Assembly (NCBI GenBank): GCA_017311315.1
Contig: CM029671.1
Coordinates: forward strand, 24,866,227 to 24,930,226
DNA from: Dendrocalamus latiflorus
Taxonomy: Eukaryota > Streptophyta > Magnoliopsida > Poales > Poaceae
Direction of reading: 5' to 3'
DNA length: 64,000 nt
Of this stretch, positions 42,351 through 54,740 are shown piece by piece (position 1 is the first letter of the stretch; each line of letters opens with the position of its first letter). The notes beneath the pieces were generated by a model that ran no database searches, was not told the DNA's origin, and saw only the letters and a list, made by a program, of their open reading frames with translations. The translations under genes and the position numbers were made by a program.

Positions 42351-44007
42351 ATGGGCATCCTTTGCTTCGGTGCTTCGTCCATCCTGCTCTGTGGGGAGGA
42401 CAGGAACAGCGTCCTTGGCCTGAGCGGCTGCGACGGCGAGGTGGTGGAGTTGGGGGGTGACCTTGATTTCTTGGACGCCGGTGCTGTGTTCCCAGTGGAT
42501 AGTGATGAGGTTGTGGGGGTGCTGGTGGAGAAGGAGATGGATCATCTGCCTCAGGGCGGCTACGTGGAGAGGTTGGAGCATGGAGGATTGGAGTCTTCTT
42601 GGAGGAAAGACGCCATGGATTGGATTTGCAAGGTGAAAAGGGGGAAATAAAAAATCTTAGGATTTATTGGTTCTTTCTTTTTTAATGGTGATTAATTGGT
42701 TTTAGGTAGGTTGTTGCATGCTTGCATTACGTCTTTGACTTTTAGTCAATCCTGTTTTGGTTGTGTGTCTTGCTATCTTCTTGCCAATTCGACAACTACT
42801 AGTACCAGATACAGATAGCAATGAGCAATGAGCATACTACCCCCCTTGCCTTTATCTGGGCAAATTTGTTTTTAAGTAGAAACTGACGATGCGCTGATCT
42901 TGTCTTCTGTCATGTGGGCTGCAGGTCCATTCCTACTACAATTTTGGACCACTGAGTCTTTTCCTCTCCGTGAACTACCTGGATAGGTTCCTCTCCTCGT
43001 TTAATCTCCCAGTAAGAACCTGTACATTGCTACTTACTGTGTAAGTTAATCTGATACTGATCATTGCGCCTTTTTGGTTTCTTCTTGCTGTTGTAGCATG
43101 ACAAATCTTGGATGCAACAGTTGCTGTCAGTTGCTTGCCTATCTCTTGCTGTCAAGATGGAGGAGACCGTGGTCCCTCTTCCTGTGGACCTTCAGGTGAA
43201 GAAGTTACAGCACTGTAAAATCGATAGTTGTTCACTGATCGCTCGATGATTTTTGCTGAAATGCGATTAATATACGATAGGTTTGCAATGCGAAGTATGT
43301 GTTCGAAGCAAGGAATATTAAGAGGATGGAGCTCGTTGTGATGGAGACACTGAAATGGAGGATGCAGGCTGTGACCCCATTCTCTTTCATCAGCTACTTC
43401 CTGGACAAGTTCAATGAAGGGAAGCCACCTAGTTACGCACTGGCATCACGGTGCGCAGAGCTCATAGTTGGCACTCTGAAAGGTTCGCCCATATTGCTTG
43501 ATGAGTTAACCCAAAGGTTTTCCCTACATTGCCAATGGCAACATCTGATGGTAGTGTGCTAACTAGAATATCCGCGTGCAATGGATTTACAGACTCTAGG
43601 TTCTTGTCATTCAGATCTTCTGAGATTGCTGCCGCAGTGGTTCTATCAACGTTTGCTGAGAATCAGGTCACTGGCTTCAGCAGTGCCCTTGCAGCATCTG
43701 AAATCCCTGTAAATAAGGTGAGCGTCCTCCTGTGTTGCGGAAAATACAGATTGATGCGCCATTCGGCCATTGTATTTACACTGTTTCTGAAATGTGATGT
43801 GTGCATCTGCAGGAGATGATTGTGAGATGCTATGAGCTGATGCAAGAGAAGGCTTTGGTGAAGAAGGGAGGGAACAACAATGCAAGCCCCTCAGTGCCAC
43901 AGAGCCCGATCGCCGAGCTGGGTGCACCATGCTTCAGCTTTAGTAGTGATGACACAACACTAGGATCATCACAGTCAAACAACAGCAGATACACCGTACA
44001 TATATAA
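42351..44007 (+). CDS. CYCD2;2: D-type cyclin (CYCD2;2-like)
   Basis: Exons 42351-42632, 42925-43011, 43097-43195, 43281-43482, 43593-43717 and 43813-44007 join in frame to 329 aa with GT-AG introns. G1 cyclin partner of CDKA that drives RBR phosphorylation. The retinoblastoma-binding LxCxE motif is LLCGE at residues 12-16. The cyclin box begins at ESSWRKDAMDWICKVHSYYN and continues LSLFLSVNYLDRFLSSFNLP and LACLSLAVKMEET-type sequence, with the second fold over VTPFSFISYFLDKFN. The start MGILCFGASSILLCG closely resembles rice CYCD2;2 as I remember it. The C-terminus (SNNSRYTVHI) ends soon after the SSDDTTLGSSQSNN stretch, where the rice protein continues with a short basic tail, so this copy may be about 20-30 aa shorter. 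A hAT-type element lies just upstream. Confidence 0.9.
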
Positions 44008-45079
44008 CTTGGCATTGCTTTGCGCTTGTTCATTCAGTGATCATCTTACCCCAAAGCCCATCAATCATCGGGGTAACAAGTAGTGGTGCAAAAGGAATTA
44101 GTGAGCATTGTGACAAGCAGAGGAAAGTGGGCAGGAATAAGCCAGTACCACCTTCTTGAACTCTGAAAGAAGAGAGAAGGGTGTGTTTTGAGGAGACAAG
44201 GGAGTCTTCTTCCTCTTGCAATTTTGTTTCCCCTTCCTCTTCCTTCTATTAGTACTTTCTTTCCTTTTCCCTTTTCCTTCTCTGAAGGCATTTGCATGGA
44301 GATCTTTGTGGATATGATGAGATTGGAGATGTGAGGCTGAGAGAAAATCAACAAAAAAAAAAGGATTTTCCTCTTGTTCCTTTGTTCTTTCACCGTATAA
44401 AAAAGCTTGTTGGTGTGAGCAATTTTGTTGTTGTTTCAGTTATTTTTTTCTTCATTCGGATGCTGAAAAAAATGGTGTGCTGCTGATTCATCAATGCATT
44501 CCTCTTACTGAGTTCACGGCTTGTCTGTGTGACTTCTCCATGCCCCATATTTTTTATGAAGAGAACCAATCATAAGTACAAGTCTTAGTATGGCTTTGCA
44601 CATATAAAACTAACAGTGCAGGTTTTTTTTTAATATAGGCAAACAGTGCTGTTTGTTAGTGAGATGGTGGAGAGTAGGGGATAAACAAATGGGTCCCCCA
44701 TCTGAACTCCCATTTGCCATTAATAGTTATGATTAATAAACTAATCCAATGTGATTTAAATCCTAAACTAATGATGGAATCATGCATTTTCCATGTCCTT
44801 TGTCTGTGTTTTGGTTTTGTTGAGTTCTCTGTCCCTTCTCCAATCAAACATTGAAATAGACTAGAGGAAAGCATACCTACTTCAGGAGATCCAAACCTTT
44901 CAGGATCATTTTCATCTTTAGGAGCACCTTGGAACCTCACCAAAAGCCATTTCAACATAAAAAAAGGGTACAATTCAGTCATGTAATTTTCAACAACATG
45001 ACAACGCTAAAGAGGCCACTCTTATGGGATTTATCTCCATATTAGCCTTTAACATCAGTTTCTAGACTTTGGGGCCCTG
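44008..45079. other. Cyclin 3' flank
   Basis: 3' UTR (T- and A-rich, to roughly 44500) followed by intergenic sequence. No gene or clear element seen. Confidence 0.5.
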
Positions 45080-45492
45080 ATGTTCAGCAGACTTGTCCAA
45101 ATAGGCAGTATCCTATGACCTGTCATGAGCCATTAGGTATAATCCACTTAGCCTGTTAGTCTAAACTGGTCGGGCCATAAACTGAGTCGGCAACCTAGGC
45201 ACGGCCCAACAGGCATACGGCCTCGGCTAGGCCAACATGCGCCTGTTTAGCCCGATGAGCCAATTAGGCATGGCTAGCCTGTTTCAGCCCATCCAGCCCG
45301 TTTCAACCTGAAAAATTTGAAAAAATATAATAATTCAAAAAATGTGTAGAATTCAAAAAAGACGAGCTTTATTAATATTTAAATGGTTGCCTCGTTAAAA
45401 ACTTTGCCAAGTAAAAACTCAACTTGAGAAAATCTTAGCAAAGAAAAAAGAATACATCCTATAGATCAGCATTACAAATAAAAATCAGAAAG

Positions 45493-45495
<3 letters not shown>

Positions 45496-45555
<60 letters not shown>
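45496..45555. repeat. (AT)n microsatellite
   Basis: About 30 uninterrupted TA units. Confidence 0.95.
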
Positions 45556-45557
<2 letters not shown>

Positions 45558-45739
45558 TTTAATAAGTGTCAATGTTGTCGGCGTCGTCACTGTCTAGATA
45601 GAAATTGTTAAACGCGTGTTTCAACTTCGTATTCACCACACGGTGTTGAGCTCGCACATCAGCTTGTTTCTAGTCTTTCATTGTGATAGTATTTTCACCA
45701 TCTCACTTGTGCGACTTGTTCTTTCCTCCAATATTTTCA

Positions 45740-47574
45740 CAAAAAATTGAAAACAGAAACTAATTGGACCGGCTCCATGAATTAAGCCAAACACCTCAAT
45801 CCACTAGTTGTAGCTCTTTCCCGCTCCGGGTAGGTGAGCTCTAACTTTCACAACTCGCCAGGTCTTCTCACAACCTTCTTCGAGAAGATCACCACGTGCG
45901 ACACCTCAAACGCCATCTAGCAATTGGCTAACTCCAAGGTAACAAGTCAAACCCCTTACTTGACTTTCACCACGTGCAATGAATGCACAAACTTAAGTGG
46001 ATATGAAATCCACCTCTAGATGTAACACAGGCAATTTAGAGCATTCCTCCTTGCTCACAAGGTGCAACACATGCACAATTGAGAGTAGAACCTCATAGTA
46101 GCTCAAGAGAGATAAATAAAGTGCCAAAAGTTCTTCTCCAACCGGCCACAAGGGGGTATTTATACCTCACACATAAAAACTAGTCATTGGAAGTAAAACC
46201 CCTGAAAAACAGGATTTTTGGTAGTACCACAAGCAAAACTCCAGAACTATCGCTCCCCTCGCAACGGTTAGAAAACTAGCCGTTATTAGCAAAATCAAAA
46301 GTACCGCCATACAAAGTCTGGTACTACCGATCATTGGAAGTACCGCTCCACACGTACAGAACTACCGATTTCATGGGGAGGAGAAGACTCCCACAAAAAT
46401 GTCTTTCTAGAAAAAATGTACCATAGGATTTTCGGAGCTTCCAAAGTTCGGTAATACTGCTCAAATAGAGCCAGTAGTATCGACTTCCGGTAGTATCGCA
46501 CCACACAGGCCGGCAGTACCGCAAGCCAATCAGACCACTCACACAAAGTCGATCGGACCACTCACATAGAGCCAATACTACCAATGTCTGGTCGTATTGC
46601 GCAACACACGTCGGTATTTCCGATTTTTGGTAGTACCGCGCCACACAGGCTGGTAGTTCCAATTTTCCTGACAAGTGCATATACTTCAACAAATCTTGCA
46701 AAACACATTTATAAATTATAGTATCATGCACACAAAGATCAACCATGATTTTCAATTAGTTCCAAAAACACATTTGCATACTTTTGAAATCATGACACAA
46801 AGTATAGGTATATGGACTCTTCATATTTGCAAAATACATTCGCAAATCTAAGTCACACGCTACAACGATAATATACGAGTTTTAACAATTTGCAAATATA
46901 AGCCTCGTACCACAAGGAGTAGAAAACATTGACTTCAAACACTTGCAAAATGCATCGCAATGTATGGTCCCATATTATAAGGATAAACACATGAGCTTCA
47001 ACTATTTGCAAAACACATTCGTAAATACAAGCATTATGTTACGGAGAGCTAGAGCAAGTGAGGTTGAGCTATCAACACATAATGAAACTCAAGCTACTAG
47101 ACATTACCCCTTTTAATAGTATAGCAACCTATACTAGCAATCCGGTCTTCCAACCAAATACTAAGGCTGGTAAAAGATTAAGAACACATCCTTAGCCCTA
47201 ACTAGTCATACCTTTGCCTTGAGCAACCACTTAAAGCTTGACTTCAAATCCGGGTTATTGTCTTGATATGTATCAACTCATGTTACATCCTTGACTTGAA
47301 CTCCATCAACATATGATGGGTCTTCACTTGACTTGATCAACACATAATCATCTCCTTTTGGACATGCATCAACTCATGATGCATTCTATTCTTGATCTCC
47401 ATCAACATATGATAGGTCTTCTCTTAACTTGATGATCTTTAACACGTGAAGTCATCCTCATTTATGGAACATAACCTATTCATCCAACTCGTGAAAAATA
47501 TAAGTCCACAAATCAATTGTTATAAATTACCAAAACTTCACCATTAACCCATAATGTAGGGACTAGATTCTACA
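45740..47574 (-). mobile_element. LTR-retrotransposon remnant nested in the hAT-type element
   Basis: On the minus strand a purine-rich tract (about 47575-47590) precedes TGTAGAATCTAGTCCC at 47574, which looks like a polypurine tract followed by the start of a 3' LTR. A TATA box (GGTATAAATA, 46157-46166 on +) lies within. Repeated GGTAGT(A)CC words occupy 46210-46660. The left boundary and the second LTR were not found, and no polyprotein is readable. Confidence 0.45.
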
Positions 47575-49074
47575 ATCTTCCATTTTTGGTAATTCAAGAC
47601 AATCTCAATAAATAATATGATAAGATATTGATTTTCAAGTATACAATATGTACATAACAATTGTATACTGTAGGATAAGCTTTCAAAAAATTAACTCATT
47701 TGAATGGAAGTGTTTGTCTTTGAGCTTAATTGCTAGCAAAGTTTACACATCCGGTTGTCATTACTCATCCAACCATTAACACATAATAGAGAAATTAGAT
47801 AACAACTTGATTGCAAATGATTGAGTTTAAGTCAATCATAAGTATATTGAGCTATACAAGCGATATATACTCAAAGGAAATGCTTCAAAGTAAAGATCCT
47901 TAATATGTGAAAAAGTAACATAGATCAATAATTATGAAAGCACAAAATATAGAGTGAACTACCCCTAAACATGTGCATACAAAAATGTATAATGGAAACA
48001 TATACATATATTCAAGTTAGACTATTTGGTGAAGTTCAATTTATGTTTTGGATCCGAGGAATGCGATAAGATGTAAGAATGTGATATCGAATACATACCT
48101 CTTATGATTTTCACTTTTTTATCCAATTGAGACTAAACAATATCATAATCAATAAATAAGTTAGTCTCATAATTAGATTTGTCATTATTATTAAAACCAA
48201 CTTAATGGATGTTGAACTTACAAGAGCCTAACGATAGAACAACTTGGGTATGTTCTCCCGTTTGAGGTGAAGGTGAAGACGTTTTATTCCTGAAAGATGA
48301 AAGATCTTCGAATCAATTCCGTATTCATTCGTAGGAATATTGGCAAAATTTTCCTTGGAGAAATATGGAAAACTGTAAAATGCAAATAGAAAAATTATAC
48401 TATGGCCTATTTTACATCACAAGAAAGAAAAGTAAGAACAACATAAATATATGAAAATTAGTATTATTATCTCTTTTTTTGACTGTAGCTGGATTTTCAA
48501 TTTTTAGATTTTTGGCAAAATTATTTTGAATTTTACCAAATTATCACAAAGAGTATCAAAATTTTTACAAAAGAATTTGGAGAAGAGGCTGCAAGTTTGA
48601 GTGTGACTGAATGAGGGGGTATGCTGCCTATTTATAGAAAAATTTGAGATTTTATTATTATTTTTAAACTACCAAACAGTGGGTAGAAATTTCAAAAATC
48701 TAACTGTTTATCAGGCCAAACAGGCCACGTTCGTGCCAAATGGCCCATGTGCACTTTGCTGTGCCAACCATCCATGCCTAATGTTCGGATTTTCGTGCCT
48801 AATGGGCTATGCCCACCAGGCTAATGTGTCGACCGGATTAACGATATCTACTGATCCACCGTGCCTATTGGATCGTGCGTTCCCTACCATCCTCATGACG
48901 GGCCATGCTCGGTCCCATGCCAGCACACTGGGCTGGGCGACGGCCCAGGCACAGCCCACCGTCTCATGTCGGACTAGTCCGGTACGACTCTGTCGTGGAT
49001 CATGCCATGCTTACAGTAGCGAGCCGTGGACTGGTCCAACAGGTACGGTTTATTTGATCACCTCTAATGTTTAG

Positions 49075-50892
49075 GGACATAACTATATGATTTGTGACTT
49101 ATGAGTAACAATCTCACTTAGTCTTTTTTGTTAATGAAAGTGGTGAGGATAGGATTGAACGAGTGGTTCAATAAATTCACCTAAAAAGGCTGGTAAAAAG
49201 GCCTGCAATGAAAATTTATTGGTGCCTGCAGTTCTTTTCTCATATAGGGAGGACAGTTCTCTGAAGGCAACCCCCTGGACTGGTGAGAAGGTCAAGTAGT
49301 AGAGGCTTTTACATGCAAGGGTGGTGGGGCCGGGAGCCTCAGCCTCGTAACTGTTATGGTCTCTGCGCTGTGGGCTCATCATAAACATGCCTGCATGTTT
49401 CTCATCAAAGTCCTGGCACAGGCCAGACCCCAACCGAACCAATAGAATTGAATATTAAGCTGTGATCGTTTTGGTTTCAGTTTTTAGCTTCCAACTTATT
49501 TTTCACTATTTATAAATTTCGTCTTTTTCTGAACTTTTGGCTTTTTGTTGAGCTTTTTTGCCGGTTCTTTTTGTCTCGTATTTGTTTGTATTATACGTAA
49601 TGGGCTAACATATTTTTTAATTTTTTAAATTTAATTATGCTAAATAAGTCTCTGTCAGCTACAGTATTTTTTCTGTCAGCTACAGTGCTTTTCAACCATA
49701 AGCCACCAAAAATAAACCCAAATGGTCACCAATATGACTCAAAAGCCCCTGGAAATTGCTACATGTCCGTGAAATTTCTGTCTCTGCACTTACTGAATAC
49801 TTTGTTATGAGTGAGAAATATGGTTCATGTATTGGTATTCAAATACGATTTAGAGGTCCATTTGCAAAAAAATCAAAACCGCATGCACTACGTGTCCGTC
49901 CGTTGTGCTTTGAGATTCGTGCATTTCCTTCCCGCCACGATTTTGCAAACAACCCTCCTACACTTCATTCATCCCTCTCCTCCCACGGTCTCTCTCCACC
50001 GAGCCTTTCTTCTCCTCTCTCCCCTCTCGGATCAGCTGCATTGAAGCTTTGCACGAACCAAGATTTATTTTTGATTTCATCTCCAAGATTTTGCAACGAA
50101 GAGAACAAAAATTGCAAATTGCAACGCAAGAACAAAAATGGAACCAGGAAAATTTTCGGATTTTATGGTCCATCTCTTCTCACACATTTTTTTGGATTCA
50201 AGAAATTGCACGAACCAACAATTTTTTTTTGGATTCAAGAAATTACATGGACAAAAAAATCGGTTCATTTTTCGGTTAATATTTTTGGGGTTCTTAATCA
50301 TGTTCATCATCCAAATCAAGAATAAAGCCATGTTCATCGGATTTCACTTAAATGTTGCATTTCGGTTTTCCATCTTAACAAAATTGCAAGGGAAAAAAAT
50401 CATATTACACTTTGTCATCAGCAAGAATTACCAGAAAAAATCAGGAGGATGGCACTTGGGGCCACTCGCGAGGAAGGCACCGCCGGGAAGCCGAAGAAAC
50501 CGGGACCCGTCGGACCTAGCTGTCCTGGCCCAGATCCGGTCGCTATGGCCCGATCGATGCCGTCCCAGCCACCATGTATCTGCCACTCGTCGTCATGTGC
50601 CGTTGTCCACTGCCCGACGCCTGCCTCTCATCTGCTGGAGGTGAGGGAGGAGCCAGATTCCGCCAAATCCGATCGTCGTGTCCCCCATTGCCGTGGAGCC
50701 ATCAGACAGAGGGAGAGAGGGGAGTCAGTGGAGATTGAAGGGAGAGAGAGATGGGGGAGAGATCGAGAGAGACGGTGGGAGAAGGACCGAAGAGGATGGG
50801 AAAAGATGAGGGAGGGGTCTTTTTGCAAAACAAACGAGGAAAAGTGCACGAATCTTGGAGGACAACATACGGTCACAATAGTGCATATGGTG
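49075..50892. other. Intergenic: MITE copy and a long imperfect inverted repeat
   Basis: Holds a MITE (about 49462-49730) and a candidate element about 1 kb long: 49880-50010 and the reverse complement of 50700-50890 share TGCACTA, AGATTCGTGCA, TTTTGCAAA and ACCGTCTCTCT/GGTCTCTCTCC words in the same order. That resembles the long inverted ends of a Mutator-like element, though no target duplication was confirmed. No gene is supported. Confidence 0.4.
49462..49730. mobile_element. Dispersed MITE family, copy 2
   Basis: Starts TGTGATCGTTTTGGTTTCAG and ends CCCAAATGGTCACC. The order of internal words is the same as in copies 1 and 3. Imperfect inverted ends (TGATCGTTTTGG and TGACCATTTGGG). Confidence 0.7.
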
Positions 50893-51822
50893 TAGGACTT
50901 AAAAAAGCTCAAGGCTCGTGAACTGCTCAAGCTTGGCTCGGTCTGGACTCGATTTGAGCTCGGCTCAAGCTTACAACGAACCGAACTTGAGCCCCATCGT
51001 AAGCTCGCGAGCCTGTTCGAGCCGAGTTCGAATAGTTCGACCAAGCTCGGTATATCTTGACACCTTTTTCCTCCTAGTGCTTTGGCCACACATCCCATTC
51101 CTTATCTACTCCCATCTCTCCTCCTTCCTCCATTTCCCCCTCCCATTTCCTTCCTTCTTGTTTCTCCAACCGATCTATTCTGGATTCGTCGCCCACTCGC
51201 CCGTCGGTTCCTTCCTGGCGCACAGGCTCTGACAGCCAGCATTGTCGTTTTCCTCCCCAGGCCCCGGCACTGACCCTCTACGCCTCCTCTGGCCCCTCCA
51301 ATCCCACCTCTGTCCGGCTCCACCTTCGGCCTCCCTACACCGGCCTCCGGGCTCCCTACCGTCTCCCTCCGATCTCCTGCACATCGCCACCCTGCTCGGC
51401 CGTTGTGCCTCCTAGTCCCGGTTGCACCAGACGTTGCTGCCTCCCATCCAAATCTGGCTCATCCTCCGACCACCACCCGGCTTCCCCTTCGGCCCTCCAC
51501 GCCGACCTCAGCTCTAGCCAACCTGCTTGCAGCTCAACGCTGCTCTCTCGGTTCCAGCGCCAGAGCCGCTTCATGCCGGCCTCGGCCCTCCACGCCAAAC
51601 CTTGGCTCCGATCTGGCCATGGCTGCCCCTAGTCCAAACTCCCCTACGGTAATCTCTCCAGTGCCTTTCCCCCTCCAATGGCTTTTAGTTATTTTCGATC
51701 TGTGGGTTTGATTTGTTGTGAATTGTGATGTGAGAATAAATTTTTCTTGATAAAAACATAAAGACATCTTACTGAGCCTAGACGAGATTTGTCGAGCCGA
51801 GTTTGGCTTGTTTATAGCCCTA
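50893..51822. mobile_element. hAT-type non-autonomous element, 930 bp, with gene-like cargo
   Basis: Perfect 8-bp target duplication ATATGGTG (50885-50892 and 51823-51830). Inverted ends TAGGACTTAAAAAAGCTC and TAGGGCTATAAACAAGCC. Subterminal regions rich in AAGCTCG/GAGCCGAG words. The core (51060-51720) is C-rich with long open frames on both strands, of a composition like a GC-rich grass gene start, and ends at a donor-like GGTAATC. No known protein could be read from it. Confidence 0.88.
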
Positions 51823-52371
51823 ATATGGTGTATGCAGCTTCCGTCAATTTGCTCAGCCTAGCCAAGCAGCAACTGCATTCATTTCACCTCATATTTCGCA
51901 GCAAATTCAAATGACCACCTGAGCATGACATGGCAAGTATTCTTGCCGAATTGTAACTAATAAGAATTATTTCGCAGCAAATTCAAATGACCACCTGAGC
52001 ACAACGAACAGGGGAAGACGGGATTCACGTGCACAGAGACGTGCCAAGTATGCCATGCGTGCATGCTGTTTAATAAGAAGTCGCATCACTAGTCCACACA
52101 TCGGCGAATTAGTCATGTAACCAAATGACAAGTACTTGCACTGCTAATGGATCAAGATCCGGATGCCTAATTCATTTCCAGCTAGTATTAATCTAGTGAT
52201 TGCTGATTACTGTTAGTTTATCATGCTGACAGGTTGCTGTAGTTTGTAACTGTGGCTGACCATGAGCTAGCACAGTACTACTCGATAAGACTGTACTTGT
52301 CTGTTTGTCTGTGCATGACGTTTTCGCGTCGATTTGACGTAATTTCGCGCGGAGTATTTTTTAGAGACAAT

Positions 52372-52627
52372 AGCTGTGATCATTTTGGCTTCGGTTTTTA
52401 GTTTCTGACTTATTTTTTAATATTTATAAATTTCGCCTTTTTCTGAACTTTTGGCTTTTTGTTGAGCTTTTTTGCCGGTTCTTTTTTCCCGTGTATTTGT
52501 TTGTATTATACGTAATGGGCTAACATATTTTTTAAATTTAATTATGCTAAATAAGTCTCTGTCAGCTACATTATTTTTTCAGCCAACTACAGTACTTTTT
52601 AGCCATAAACCACAAAAAAACCTAAAT
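52372..52627. mobile_element. Dispersed MITE family, copy 3
   Basis: Starts GTGATCATTTTGGCTTCGG and ends CCTAAATAATCACC. Very close to copy 2 through the middle (GGCTTTTTGTTGAGCTTTTT, TATTATACGTAATGGGCTAA). Confidence 0.7.
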
Positions 52628-52880
52628 AATCACCACCAGCTACTGTACATTATTAACGCATCCATGGAGTATTTTTTTTAGAGACAGCTGATTACAAGCG
52701 GGTATGTAGTTTATTGTTAACACATCCATGGAGATATACTGCTAGTAATAGCGATCAGCGCTTAGTTAACCGGCACTTAATTGAGCCAAATTGTCTTGGG
52801 CAGTTTGTACATGCAAGTCAGCGCTGTTTACATATTAGCACGTGATTACCAAATGGTTTAATTTGTACGTTTGCCTCCGA

Positions 52881-53308
52881 GCAATTTTTTTCGCATTATC
52901 TTGTCATCGGGATTGATGCTCCAGAAATACTAACGGGGGATGCTTCCATGCAAGTACACAGTGAATTATACTAATATTGATACATATTCAAAGATGATTC
53001 TAGCTATTTACCCCTTAAATACATCAAGATTAATGCAAGATACTATAGGAAAGAAAAGCATAGAATCACTCCTCACTAACTAAAACTTGTTGAAGCAATT
53101 TTTTTCGCATTATCTTGTCATCGGAATTGGTGCTCCAGAAATACTAACGGGAGATGCTTCCATGCAAGTACACAGTGAATCATACTAATATTGATACATA
53201 TTCAAAGATGATTCTAGCTATTTACCCCTTAAATACATCAAGATTAATGTAAGATACTATAGGAAGGAAAAGCATGGAATCACTCCTCACTAACTAAAAC
53301 TCGTTGAA
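52881..53308. repeat. 214-bp tandem duplication
   Basis: Copies 52881-53094 and 53095-53308 differ by only a handful of substitutions. Both begin GCAATTTTTTTCGCATTATC. A third, partial repetition of CTCCTCACTAACTAAAAC follows to about 53360. Confidence 0.92.
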
Positions 53309-53449
53309 GTGTTCGTCCCCTCCTCACTAACTAAAACCCGTGGAATCACTCCTCAGGTTCATTGAGTCATGGATTGTCATAAAAATAAAGGAACCTAACT
53401 GTGTATACCAGTGGAGACTGCAGGTCATTATCTGATTCATCTGATTAGG

Positions 53450-54740
53450 GTTGTCACAGTATGCAGAAGAAACCATGAATTGCAATTTTCGGATTTTGTT
53501 CTTTGGGTTTGCAGACAGAGATAGCTATGAGAGCAGATGGAACTTCTTAACGAATGAAATGCAGCTCTCCTGTTTTCGAGAAAAAAAAAGAGTTCATGGA
53601 AAACCAGGAATGTCTGATGAGAAGGTTTGTTTCTCACATAGCTATTCATTCATTATAATGGCCTTATTTTCCTAATCAGATAATTTGTTAGCGCCTTACT
53701 GATTGTCAAGCAAAGTAGAGTGCTTTAGCTTTGTGATCCTACATTGCCAAATCAAAACTTGCCACCAAATAGGAACAACTCTTTCAAAGTTCTCAGTTGC
53801 GAGTTGTGACCAAACTGGATAGTGCATCACTCAAATCAGGAGAGTTGGGCAAAAAATTTACAGGGTTGCAAAAGTACTTACTACTCAGTACCACCACTCC
53901 ACCTGAGAGTTGGACAAGAAGTTATCTGTTACTAAATCATATTGGATTGACTGGTGTAAGTTCTTCAGTAAACCATTGATGACATTCATTGAAGCTCCTC
54001 TGAATCATGTCTTCATTTTTCCATTGATTAACTTGGGATGTTCTTTCCAATGCTGTTGATTAACCATGGTAACATGGAATCTGGCCATTCTTGCTGGTCC
54101 TGGATTTTGTATCACGCTATCTACCAGCGTACCACACACATTTGCCGACGCTATATATATAAAGAGGGACCAAATGGTGCAAAGCAAGACAACCTGCAGC
54201 TCATTGACATAGACGAAGAGAGGAGTCCTATCTGGGGTAGGTGAGTCCTGAATGTACATGCTGAAATGGATTTTTCTGACCCCGTGGTGGAGCTTGGGAT
54301 CTCTGATAATCTTTCTGAGACCACTTATGTCAAGCAAGCACCACTAGCCTCTTGTTTCTTATGGCTCAAATAAATCCTAAACATGCAAATTTAACGTATA
54401 TTAATTTTTGCTATCTATTTAAGGAAATTGGCGTTCCATTTTACATCCTGCGTTACCCAATTCATTTTGCTAATTTTGTTTCTGATTGTACATTTTGCTA
54501 AATTGGTTGCACGTGTTATGTGTGCATTCGAGGTACCTTTTTATGCATTTCCTGTTAGTTGCGCCAGTGAGAGATGTATTTTTGAGGGTGATGAATGGAG
54601 CCATAATTCTACAATTAAGCATACGCGTGACGTGCTTGTTTTAAGTTTAGCACTTTCATAGTTTCACCTTTGTTTGCACTCTGACATGTTGGAATGACAG
54701 GACTTTTTTTATCCATTGTAACACACGGGCATGTAACTAG
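53450..54740 (+). mobile_element. Probable second Helitron, 3' end remnant
   Basis: The end ATTGTAACACACGGGCATGTAACTAG (CTAG at 54737-54740, then T) is very like the 3' end of the Helitron at 13401-17364. Upstream are exon-like pieces bounded by splice-like sites, for example 54104-54238 reading IYKEGPNGAKQDNLQLIDID before GG|GTAGGTGAG, and 53470-53625. Sources unidentified. The 5' TC end was not found, so the left boundary is only approximate. Confidence 0.45.

Larger units (their letters stand above)
45088..49066. mobile_element. Probable hAT-type element, about 4 kb, with nested LTR sequence
   Basis: Ends CAGACTTGTCCAAATAGGC and, from the other side, TAGAGGTGATCAAATAAACC share 15 of 23 positions. 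They are flanked by ATGTTCAG (45080-45087) and ATGTTTAG (49067-49074), an 8-bp duplication with one mismatch. The subterminal regions are rich in GGCCCA/GGCCATG words on both sides. No transposase frame survives. The interior contains an (AT)n run (45496-45555) and an LTR-like block. Confidence 0.6.
51831..53400. other. Repeat-rich intergenic stretch
   Basis: Contains a 37-bp direct repeat (TTTCGCAGCAAATTCAAATG..., at 51893 and 51969), MITE copy 3 and a 214-bp tandem duplication. No gene seen. Confidence 0.5.
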
